Part shown: in pieces, positions 46,693 through 54,702 of the stretch
Layout: each line of letters opens with the position of its first letter
Position numbering within the stretch: position 1 is the first letter of the stretch
Assembly: GCA_037442025.1 (NCBI GenBank)
Contig: JBBIRB010000008.1
Span: forward strand, 1 to 64,000
DNA length: 64,000 nucleotides
Reading direction: 5' to 3'
From: UBA2287 sp037442025
Lineage (GTDB): Bacteria > Bacteroidota > Bacteroidia > Bacteroidales > Tenuifilaceae
Made by a program: the position numbers and the translations under genes
Notes under the pieces: generated by a model
The model's database searches: none
What the model was told of the DNA's origin: nothing
What the model saw: the letters and a program-made list of their open reading frames with translations, nothing else

Positions 46693-48298
46693 TTAAAGAT
46701 TTACTGAATACGTTCTGCCTAAATAATTTACCCAAAGCGAGAATCCTTGCCCTTTTTCAATTTGTAATGAATTGTAATTGTAACTGAATGCCTGGGCCTG
46801 GTATACCCTTATAACGCCATATTCTGCTAAGGTGCCATTGGGTTTTCGAATATGCCAAAACATGTGAGTAGTATTGTATCCTGTAAGCTTAGCCGATTCA
46901 AAATTATTTATCCAAACATGCATTGCATCACCGTTTTCGTTAAAGGAAATGAATTCGGGTATGGGGATTGTGTCGGGTTGCGACATGAATGGTGTGGCTT
47001 GTGGCACACCATAGCCATGGGCATAATCGAAGTAAGGGTACAAATCGGCCGAACGCTCTNNNNNNNNNNATGAGCGTTAGCAACTCACGAGCCGAAACTC
47101 CCGGTGTTGCTTGTAACGCGCATGCTGCAAAACCTGCGGTGAGAGGCGAAGCGAACGATGTGCCCGAAGCCGTTGAATAGCCCCCTTTTTTGTTAGCTAC
47201 CAGCGCTGTACCAAATGCCGAAACATTTGGTTTCAACCTCCCATCGACGGTTGGGCCATACGAAGCAAAACTGATGTGTAAGTGATCGTATGGAGAAACG
47301 CCACCAACAGTAAGAATTGAATCGGCATCGGCGGGTGCACCAATTACCTCCCAACGGCTATCGCCCTCATTTCCTGCAGCATTAACAACTAAAATTCCCT
47401 TACTTGCTGCTTTGGCAGCAGCACGAGATATGAATGTGCTTCTACCATCCATTTGCTCGGGGTAGTAACGATGGTATGTGTATCCCAGTGATGAGTTCAC
47501 AATTTGGGCTCCGTTTCTGTGCGCCCATTCAAGGGCAGCAACCCAATTCTCTTCCTCAGAAAAGGGTTCTCTGCCCACTTCGGTAATGGCTAACATGAAT
47601 TCTGCCTCGGTTGCAAGCCCCATGGGTTTACCATTGTATAGCCCTGCTATACATGCCAACACCATGGTTCCGTGTTGGTTTCCGCGGTAAACATTGGCTT
47701 TGTTTCGGGTAAAGTCGTAAGTGGCTATTATTTTGTTGCTCCTGCGAATATGCTCGAAGGCCTGATGACTATCCACTCCTGGGAACCCTGCATCGAAAAT
47801 GGCAATGCGCACCCCCTTGCCGTTTATGCCATTGGAGCGAAACGCTTCGGCATTGAACCGTGCCACCTGCCGCGCTCTGAGATCTTCGAACTCGGTGCTC
47901 TTTTTATCCAGTTGCTTGTATTTTGCCACAAAAAATTCGCCCTGAATTGGAATAATGTCTTCAACAAATGAAAGTTTTCTCAAGGCATTAACCTGCATGT
48001 GGGTTGCCTTTACGGCAATGGCATTGAACCACCGACTGTGGTGCCCCAGGTTGTTGGTAATGGCCTTTACCCTTTCAATGTATCTCCCACTAAGAGGGAA
48101 ATCGCTTGAATCGTTATAACTACCATTCCGATTACTGATTCGCTCAAAAACATCTGGGTGAAAATCGGACGAATTCAGGGTGCTGCCACATTTATTGCTA
48201 AACACTACCCAATAGCGTTCGTGCGCTTGGGAGTTAATGCCACCAAGGAGTAAAAGCATTAGTGTTATTAATCTGATTGTTAGTTCCTTTCTGTACAT
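46693..48298 (-). CDS. Subtilisin-like S8 serine protease (interrupted by an assembly gap)
   Basis: Secreted protease of about 530 residues. Signal peptide (from MYRKELTIRLITLML), a propeptide, then the catalytic triad motifs IAIFDAGFPGVD (Asp), GNQHGTMV (His) and ASGTSFASPLTAG (Ser). After ELLTL the frame is lost at the N gap 47060-47069 and resumes as ERSADLYPYFDYAHGYG in another frame, ending in a small C-terminal beta domain. Frame arithmetic shows that the true missing length is a multiple of three, and zero fits well (LLTLIERSAD). No type IX sorting domain is visible, so it may be soluble or periplasmic. An in-frame ATG at 48319 is an alternative start. It follows the sugar transferase gene. 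Confidence 0.92.
47060..47069. other. Assembly gap (10 N) inside the S8 protease gene
   Basis: The bases on each side form an inverted repeat (AACGCTC and GAGCGTT on the minus strand). Removing the N entirely restores the reading frame. Confidence 0.95.
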
Positions 48299-48319
48299 AA
48301 AGTTGGAATTAGTTCGCAT

Positions 48320-48864
48320 TTAGTAACGAAAAATCGTTTTAAAAAAAATACTAATAGTAGAGAGTAATATTTTTAAATCCTCTTTTAACGACCAATTATT
48401 AATATATTCAATGTCGTCTTCAATTTTATCATTAAACTTTAATTTTTGCGAATGGGCGCGTACCTGTCGAAGACCCGTTATTCCTGGTTTAACACTTAAT
48501 CTTAGCAACTGCCATGCCTCGTACATCTCAACATGTTCGGGAATATGAGGGCGGGGCCAACTAGCGACATGCTACCCTTAAGCACATTAAAAAGCTGCAA
48601 TAGTTCGTCGATATGCGTTTTTCGAAGGTAGTGAAAGAAGGCTTGCACCGTTACTCCTTGGGCTTTCGGCATGGTTCGAATTTTATATAGTACAAACGGT
48701 TTTCTGTGCATTCCAATCCGAACCTGGCGGAAAAGGGGGTTTTCTCTTATCAAAGTGTAGACAACAATAAAAATAATTACAAGGAAAGGTAAAAGGAGCG
48801 CTATTAGCATTATGGCCAAAATCCAATCGAAAATAAGTTTAACAACTCTATCCAATCGAGGCAT
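48320..48864 (-). pseudogene. Bacterial sugar transferase (priming glycosyltransferase), split by a one-base deletion
   Basis: Short membrane phosphoglycosyl transferase that would place the first sugar phosphate on undecaprenyl phosphate for exopolysaccharide synthesis. An N-terminal re-entrant helix (KLIFDWILAIMLIALLLPF), FRQVRIGM, IRTM and HIDELLQLFNVLKGSMSLVGP are followed by loss of frame; the other frame continues HIPEHVEMYEAWQ, SVKPGITGLRQVRAH to a normal end. Restoring one C in a run at 48553-48556 rejoins them as GPRPHIPEH, about 181 residues. All family motifs are conserved over both parts, so a sequencing error or very recent mutation is more likely than a decayed gene. It lies 10 nt downstream of the Wzi-like gene. 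Confidence 0.87.
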
Positions 48865-48874
48865 TTTTCAAATG

Positions 48875-50467
48875 CTATAATCCAAACGTGAGACCAAATA
48901 CGAATGTTAACTGGTTCCCCCACAGGTGGGTGGGCGTGTACGTTTTGTCACCTCTAATGGATCCATATTGGCCAGCAAAACTCAAATATCCATCGTTTAT
49001 AAACTGCCATATCCCTTTCAGTTCAAAAGTATTGGCCTCCCATACAACAGTTTCGAGAAACTTAAGGCCAAGTCGTCCGGTTTGGTTGTTGGCAAGAAGG
49101 GGACCTTTCTGAGCAAGAGCATAGGAACTTTCAATTTTAAGGGTTTTGTAAGGCCTATATTGCAAAGAAACGAAAACCTCCTGGGAATTTTCCCTTAGGT
49201 AATGGCCCAAGTTGAAACGATTGCTTGTAAATGTTGTTGTTTCAATAATGTGCTCGTATGCTTGGGGATTGGTACGGGTATATTCGGCGGTTAGGCTAAG
49301 GTTTGATATTGGAAAGTTACTTAGTCTGAACCCCGTTTTTAAACTAAAGAAGTTACTGTGCTTCTGCGGATCGAACATATTCTTCATCGAAAGTTCATCG
49401 AGAAATAGGGTAATGTATAAGTGAGTATGCTTAATGCTCCGCACCGAAAGGTCAAAAAACATTTGGGAATTTTGTCCGGTAATATTCGACATTCCGTTCA
49501 AATGGTGATCGACTGACTTATAAAAGAACAAGGGAGTTAAGTATGCCGGATGCACATCCATGTCGGAGTAAACTATGGAGTTTCCCAACGATACGTTGAA
49601 ACTTTTCCATGGTTTGAAAGTGAAAAAGTTGGCTGCTATGTACTTGGGTCGAAACACCCTTCGGGTTGCACCAGCATACGAATACGAATTAGCCGAATCG
49701 ATTACCTGCGAAACGAGCCATCCGTGTATATAATTCAATTCGAACCACTTGACAGGATGCAAACGTAATTTGAGCATGGTAAACGAGGGGGCTCGGCTAT
49801 ACAGAATATTGGTGCCGTTGTAGCCACTTCCCCACTCTACATTATCCTTAATAATACCAATGCTTCCCCAGTTCCATGTCCAGGTTAATCCTCCTCGCAT
49901 ATCGCTAAACTCGCCACCTTTGCCTGAGGGTTTGTAGCCCCCCCCTTGCATTTGAGTTAAAAAAAAGGGCGACGACATGCGAATGTTCTCTGCATTGTCG
50001 CGTAAACTGGCATACAATCCAAAGTTGCTACCAATATATCCCCAGCCCTCAGCCCCAACCCATCTTCGGTAGGCAAAAGCACTATCGTTATAGAACGAAA
50101 TGCCCCCCCCAATTGGGTTTAGTGTTGCAGTAAAGAGCGAATCCTTATAATACATAGCATCGAAACGACGCTTGAAATTACGTGTTGCGTTGAGTTCCTT
50201 CCCAAAGTCTTTCAAATAGAAATCCAACTCCCCCTGCTGACGTTTATTCAACCCTTCTCGATACTTATTAGCTGTTGATAAAAATTGGCTTATTTGCATT
50301 CTCGAGAGGGGCTTTACCGATCCATTCAGTTCAATAATGCCCTCGTTGGCTAGCTCGTCGAGGAACTCGTAAACACCAGTATTACGAACATGTTGGTATA
50401 CGCTCTGCGAGTAGGAAGTAATCGATAAACCCAATGCGAATAGCAGAATAACTATGGCTTGCCTCAT
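48875..50467 (-). CDS. Capsule assembly Wzi-like outer-membrane protein
   Basis: A 530-residue exported beta-barrel protein. Signal peptide (MRQAIVILLFALGLSITSYS), an N-terminal helical region (residues about 22-90, VYEFLDELANEGIIEL), then a large barrel with the stretches VEWGSGYNGTNILYSRAPSF and WFELNYIHGWLVS typical of Wzi-like proteins in Bacteroidota, which bind capsular polysaccharide at the cell surface. It heads a minus-strand operon with a sugar transferase 10 nt downstream. Near the start, minus-strand TATCTTCG (50492-50485) is a one-mismatch promoter box. Confidence 0.82.
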   Translation of the reverse strand: MRQAIVILLFALGLSITSYSQSVYQHVRNTGVYEFLDELANEGIIELNGSVKPLSRMQISQFLSTANKYREGLNKRQQGELDFYLKDFGKELNATRNFKRRFDAMYYKDSLFTATLNPIGGGISFYNDSAFAYRRWVGAEGWGYIGSNFGLYASLRDNAENIRMSSPFFLTQMQGGGYKPSGKGGEFSDMRGGLTWTWNWGSIGIIKDNVEWGSGYNGTNILYSRAPSFTMLKLRLHPVKWFELNYIHGWLVSQVIDSANSYSYAGATRRVFRPKYIAANFFTFKPWKSFNVSLGNSIVYSDMDVHPAYLTPLFFYKSVDHHLNGMSNITGQNSQMFFDLSVRSIKHTHLYITLFLDELSMKNMFDPQKHSNFFSLKTGFRLSNFPISNLSLTAEYTRTNPQAYEHIIETTTFTSNRFNLGHYLRENSQEVFVSLQYRPYKTLKIESSYALAQKGPLLANNQTGRLGLKFLETVVWEANTFELKGIWQFINDGYLSFAGQYGSIRGDKTYTPTHLWGNQLTFVFGLTFGL

Positions 50468-51049
50468 TTTAAGCTATTTTGCTACGAAGATAGCGAAATA
50501 TTAAAAAAAACCCGGTGGGCTTAAACATATTCTTACCTATACCAAATCGAATTCTACAGTAACTTCGCAACCATTGTTGGATTATAACACAATTGATTAA
50601 TGGGGGTAAATCTTTTGTTTTATCCAAAGAAATACTATGGTAACTGAAATCCGGGCGAATGCCTAATTGGGCCTGCCGCAATGAATTTGGGTACAACTCG
50701 GGGTTGCTCGAATAACAGCATTGCGTTGTACGTCTTCTGCTTTGTTCAACATATTGCAGGCATGCCGTTAATAAATTTTGTTACATTTGCTTGCCCCCTG
50801 GTTATAACTAGTGGTACTAAAATTCTCCAAAACTTCGGCCATCTATTTTTATTTATTTTTGTTTTATTATATCAATGGCCATTGTGGGTTTAGCCTCTTA
50901 ACGCTTGTTGGGTGCTGGTTGGAGTATAAGTATTCATCGGTTTGTTAGAAAAGTAGCGCAAATGGAGGCGTTCCCAATTGATTTTCTTCCCCTCTGAAAA
51001 TGGTTTTTTAAATTATTTGGTTATTCGAAAAAACCAAAATTATTTCTAT
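50468..51049. other. Intergenic region with no recognised gene
   Basis: About 580 bases. Short ORFs on both strands (for example 50681-50893 +) carry no recognisable domain. A TACATTTG box at 50782-50789 (+) could be a promoter for a small RNA, but nothing else supports it. Confidence 0.5.
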
Positions 51050-51057
51050 TACCTTTG
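51050..51057 (+). promoter_or_regulatory. metK promoter -7 box
   Basis: TACCTTTG, exact TAnnTTTG match. It predicts transcription starting at about 51063, directly before the riboswitch. Confidence 0.6.
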
Positions 51058-51065
51058 TGCCACAA

Positions 51066-51118
51066 TTTCATGTGGAAAGATTTGATTGATTGCAACCACG
51101 GTAAAAAATGCTAAAGCA
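51066..51118 (+). ncRNA. Probable SAM-II (SAM-alpha) riboswitch upstream of metK
   Basis: The 5' leader contains a GTGG/CCAC stem (51072-51075 with 51096-51099, extended by a T-G wobble), a 20-nt loop with GATTTGA and TTGCAA, and a 3' A-rich segment with ATGCTAAAG (51108-51116). From memory this is the consensus order of the SAM-II pseudoknot riboswitch: P1, conserved loop, A-rich linker and GCTAAA pairing strand. It starts just after a predicted transcription start and precedes metK, whose product makes the ligand S-adenosylmethionine, so repression by excess SAM is the expected logic. The 3' element is about 65 nt before the ATG, which is farther than in many SAM-II examples. Confidence 0.75.
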
Positions 51119-51181
51119 GTGTTTTCCCGCCAATCTAGCAAACCTTCCCACCTTTTAAGTAATCTATAAATTTTAAAGGAA

Positions 51182-52435
51182 ATGGGATATCTATTTACTT
51201 CTGAAAGTGTTTCGGAAGGGCACCCCGACAAGGTAGCCGACCAAATTTCTGATGCGCTGCTCGACGAATTCTTACGCCAAGACCCCGATTCGAAGGTTGC
51301 CTGCGAAACCCTGGTTACAACTGGTCTGGTTGTATTAAGCGGCGAAGTTAAAACCAAAGGATATGTAGATGTGCAGGAAATTGCCCGTAGGGTAATAAAA
51401 CGCATTGGGTACACCAAGCAGGAGTACCGGTTCGATTCCGAGTCGTGCGGCGTTATTTCAACCATTCACGAACAGTCGCCCGACATTAACCGTGGGGTTG
51501 AGCGTGAGTCGGAGGAAGAGCAGGGTGCAGGCGATCAGGGTATGATGTTTGGCTACGCCAGTCGCGAAACCGACGATTATATGCCCTTGGCATTGGTGCT
51601 TTCACATGTTCTACTCATGGAACTTGCTAAAATTCGCCGCGAGGGCAAGGAAATGACCTACCTTCGCCCCGATGCCAAATCGCAGGTAACCCTCGAGTAC
51701 GACGACAACAACCAGCCGCTCCGAATCCACACCATTGTGGTTTCGACCCAGCACGACGAATTCGATAGCAATGATGTTAAAATGCTTGAGAAAATTTGTG
51801 CCGATGTCAAAGCCATCCTGATTCCCAGGGCCAAAGCCCGCTTCCCCGAACGAGTTCAGAAACTTTTCAAAAACGATTTCATTCTGCATGTAAACCCTAC
51901 CGGAAAGTTTGTAATTGGGGGTCCACATGGCGACACCGGCCTTACTGGAAGAAAAATTATTGTCGACACATACGGCGGAAAGGGTGCTCACGGGGGTGGT
52001 GCCTTCTCGGGAAAGGACTCTTCGAAGGTTGACCGTTCTGCAGCCTATGCTGCCCGCCACATTGCCAAAAATATGGTAGCAGCAGGCATAGCCGACGAAG
52101 TGCTCATTCAGGTTGCCTATGCCATTGGCGTTGCGCAGCCCGTTGGTCTATTTGTTAATACCTACGGAACATCAAAGGTAACGCTAACTGATGGAGAAAT
52201 TGCCCAGAAGGTTCAGAAGATTTTCGATATGCGGCCAGCAGCTATTGTGAAACGCTTCGGGCTCAAAAACCCTATATTCGAAGAAACCGCTGCATATGGC
52301 CATTTTGGTCGCGACTACTTCAAAACTAAAGTACATATGGGCGGAAATGGCAATACCTACGAAAAGGAAGTGGAATTCTTTACCTGGGAAAAGCTCGATT
52401 ACGTTGATGAGCTAAAAAAAGAGTTTAACTTATAG
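51182..52435 (+). CDS. metK: S-adenosylmethionine synthetase
   Basis: Makes S-adenosylmethionine from methionine and ATP in the cytoplasm. The 417-residue protein has the N-terminal SEGHPDKVADQISDA motif, the hexapeptide-like GAGDQGMMFGY, and the P-loop-like GGGAFSGKDSSKVDRSAAY. Length is typical for the Bacteroidota form. It is monocistronic, with a promoter and a probable SAM-II riboswitch upstream and a terminator downstream. Confidence 0.97.
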   Translation: MGYLFTSESVSEGHPDKVADQISDALLDEFLRQDPDSKVACETLVTTGLVVLSGEVKTKGYVDVQEIARRVIKRIGYTKQEYRFDSESCGVISTIHEQSPDINRGVERESEEEQGAGDQGMMFGYASRETDDYMPLALVLSHVLLMELAKIRREGKEMTYLRPDAKSQVTLEYDDNNQPLRIHTIVVSTQHDEFDSNDVKMLEKICADVKAILIPRAKARFPERVQKLFKNDFILHVNPTGKFVIGGPHGDTGLTGRKIIVDTYGGKGAHGGGAFSGKDSSKVDRSAAYAARHIAKNMVAAGIADEVLIQVAYAIGVAQPVGLFVNTYGTSKVTLTDGEIAQKVQKIFDMRPAAIVKRFGLKNPIFEETAAYGHFGRDYFKTKVHMGGNGNTYEKEVEFFTWEKLDYVDELKKEFNL

Positions 52436-52451
52436 TATTAATATTTAAACT

Positions 52452-52493
52452 AAATGGGGTTGTCCTTCTGACTTTGGGCAACTCCATTTTTTT
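52452..52493 (+). terminator. metK terminator
   Basis: A 14-bp stem with G-U pairs (52452-52465 with 52476-52489) is followed by a T run. Confidence 0.85.
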
Positions 52494-52544
52494 AGCTCTT
52501 TTTTGGTTATTTATATCACCTTCCCAAACAAAACTCCCGTTTGA

Positions 52545-52577
52545 TTTGTTCTTGTAGTGAGAATTGCAGTATATTTG
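52545..52577 (+). promoter_or_regulatory. Promoter of the NYN/cold-shock gene
   Basis: TTTG (52545-52548), 21 nt, TATATTTG (52570-52577); the leader is about 90 nt. Confidence 0.55.
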
Positions 52578-52671
52578 CCATACCATGTAAAACCTATATT
52601 CAAAAGAAGGTTAGAGCAGGCAAAGTACCACAGAGAGTTAGAGTTATTTAAAAACTAAAAATTATTTTAAT

Positions 52672-53592
52672 ATGCCCGCAAGTAAGGATTTACGCCGTAT
52701 AGGCGTTTTTTACGATGGAAACTATTTCCTTCACGTTAGCAACTACTACAATTACTTTCACCCTAGGCAGCGTAGAATAAATATTGCCGGACTGCACGAG
52801 CTCATTAGGAATATGGTGGCCAAAGAGGACGAGGTGAATGTGCGCTACTGCCAAGTTATTGAAGCTCATTATTTCCGGGGCCGTATTAGCGCACAGGAGG
52901 CTAGCCAACGAGGCAATCAGCTTTATAACGATCGCGTTTTCGACGATATCCTCATGTCCGAAGGGGTGATAACCCATTACCTTCCCATTCGTAATCGGAG
53001 CGGAAAGAAAGAGGAAAAAGGAATCGATGTATGGCTCGCTCTCGAAGCTTTTGAGCAGTCTTTTTACAAACGTTTCAATGTGCTTGTCCTCATTACTTCC
53101 GATGGCGATTATGTACCATTAATAAGAAAACTCAACTCACTGGGAACTAAGGTTATGGTGTTAAGCTGGGACTTTACTTATACCGACGATATGGGTAGGG
53201 AGGTGGTAACTCGAACTTCTCAGGATCTCATTCGCGAAGTTACCTATCCGGTTGCCATGCACGATATGATTAACGCAGGAATAAAATCGAACAACCCTCT
53301 TATCAACAACCTTTTCTCAATTCCCGAATACACTCCTGCAAAACGACCAGAAACCCCTGACGAAGAATTAGAGTATCTACAGGGCCGAACGCTCAACATG
53401 AGTAGTGGCTACGGATTTATCCAGTATCCACCCAACAACCTATTCTTCCACCACCTCGATGTAATTGAAGGCGACTTTAACGACATTAAGAATGGCGATT
53501 TAGTTGAGTTCACAATTGACAAAAACGAACGGGGTCAGGATGTGGCTAAAAACGTTCGAAAGGTTGAAGGGGAGGACCCCAATAGCTACTAA
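52672..53592 (+). CDS. NYN-domain ribonuclease-like protein with C-terminal cold-shock-like domain
   Basis: A 306-residue cytoplasmic protein. Residues about 8-195 form a NYN (PIN-like) nuclease domain with the acidic residues expected for metal binding: GVFYDGNYF, EKGIDVWLALE and ITSDGDYVPLI. Residues about 240-300 read as a cold-shock/S1-like OB fold with the RNP-type motif GYGFIQY followed by LFFHHLDVI and NGDLVEFTI. Together they suggest an RNA-binding ribonuclease; substrate unknown. It is a single-gene unit with its own promoter and a shared terminator. Such NYN proteins are widespread in Bacteroidota but their role is undefined. Confidence 0.9.
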   Translation: MPASKDLRRIGVFYDGNYFLHVSNYYNYFHPRQRRINIAGLHELIRNMVAKEDEVNVRYCQVIEAHYFRGRISAQEASQRGNQLYNDRVFDDILMSEGVITHYLPIRNRSGKKEEKGIDVWLALEAFEQSFYKRFNVLVLITSDGDYVPLIRKLNSLGTKVMVLSWDFTYTDDMGREVVTRTSQDLIREVTYPVAMHDMINAGIKSNNPLINNLFSIPEYTPAKRPETPDEELEYLQGRTLNMSSGYGFIQYPPNNLFFHHLDVIEGDFNDIKNGDLVEFTIDKNERGQDVAKNVRKVEGEDPNSY

Positions 53593-53610
53593 TTGAAATT
53601 AACATCCAAT

Positions 53611-53646
53611 AAAAAGGCCGTTAGCTTAATTTCTAACGGCCTTTTA
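53611..53646. terminator. Bidirectional terminator
   Basis: A perfect 13-bp stem (53612-53624 with 53633-53645) lies between the convergent NYN and UspA genes. Confidence 0.93.
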
Positions 53647-53662
53647 AGTATATAAATTATTC

Positions 53663-54526
53663 TTAATATGGAGCCCCAAAGGTTCTGAAACTTCCCATTA
53701 TAAACAGCTCTCGTGGTGTTACACTAAGTACGGGAATTGGCGATTTATTAAGCATTTGCTGTGCATAGCTGCCCAGCACAAAGTTGGCTAAGGCCTCATC
53801 CTGTTCGGTCATAATACTAATTAAGTCGGCTTTATGCTCAATTGCGTAATCAATTGTTGTGTCGGTGATATTGTCGCTTGATGCTGTTTTTATTGAGTAA
53901 TCGACCTTCTTATCCTTCAAAAAATCGGCCACCTGCTTGGTGTAGGCTGCAACCTTGCTTTCTGATTCGCTGCTGCCTGCTACAGAAACCCCCAGAAGGT
54001 AAATTTTAGCCCCAAAGGCATGAGCAACTTCAACCGTAAGAGGAACCTTCTGCCGGGTGTCCGTGGTAGAATCGATTGGTAAAACTATACTTTTAATATC
54101 GCTAACTACCGATCCGTGCCTAATGGTTATTACGGGCAGGTCGGTTGCTGAAATAATTTTGAATGCATTGCTGCCAATAAAAAGTTCCTCAAACCCCGAT
54201 GCACCATGGGTTGAGCAAATAATACATCCATTATCGAAGGCTTGAGCCTGATTAACAACCTCGCGAAATACCTTTCCTTTCTTCACAATGAAAGAGAGCC
54301 TATCGGGGTGCTTCAGTTTTTTGGAGTAGTCGGCAACAATCTTCTTGAATTGTGCCGTGGCTTTTTTATGCTCTTCGGTAAATCCCACACGACCCAGTTC
54401 GGTAGGGTATTTCTGAACATAAACCATTTGTACGGTGCTGTCGAACCGCTTCGCAAAAACAAGGGCCAACCTTAATCCATTTAGCGATTCCTTCGAGAAA
54501 TCGATGGGGACAACTATATGCTTCAT
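53663..54526 (-). CDS. Two-domain universal stress protein (UspA family)
   Basis: A 287-residue tandem UspA protein: the first domain starts HIVVPIDFSKESLNGLRLA, the second begins near residue 150 with SIVLPIDSTTDTRQKVP. In the first, IICSTHGASGFEELFIGSNAF has the G-2x-G-type nucleotide-binding loop; the second ends with a degenerate loop (FVLGSYAQQMLNKSPIPV). Role: stress adaptation, possibly ATP binding. It lies convergent to the NYN gene and divergent from ispG. Confidence 0.92.
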   Translation of the reverse strand: MKHIVVPIDFSKESLNGLRLALVFAKRFDSTVQMVYVQKYPTELGRVGFTEEHKKATAQFKKIVADYSKKLKHPDRLSFIVKKGKVFREVVNQAQAFDNGCIICSTHGASGFEELFIGSNAFKIISATDLPVITIRHGSVVSDIKSIVLPIDSTTDTRQKVPLTVEVAHAFGAKIYLLGVSVAGSSESESKVAAYTKQVADFLKDKKVDYSIKTASSDNITDTTIDYAIEHKADLISIMTEQDEALANFVLGSYAQQMLNKSPIPVLSVTPRELFIMGSFRTFGAPY

Positions 54527-54702
54527 GATTATAATGGCATTTGTGCTACATTATGCTGAATTGAAACATTTACAAAGCGTTGCTAAGCAAACTTACTATT
54601 TTTTTAAATTGCCCAACATTAAATGTTCAACATTATTTTTTCAAAAACCGGTTGCTAATGCCCCTTTTTAACTCTTAATTTGCACTATTATACTTTTTCA
54701 GC

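Noticed and set aside
50469..50696. Minus-strand ORF upstream of the Wzi-like gene
   Set aside because: No domain, no promoter, low-complexity composition; it is probably chance open frame.
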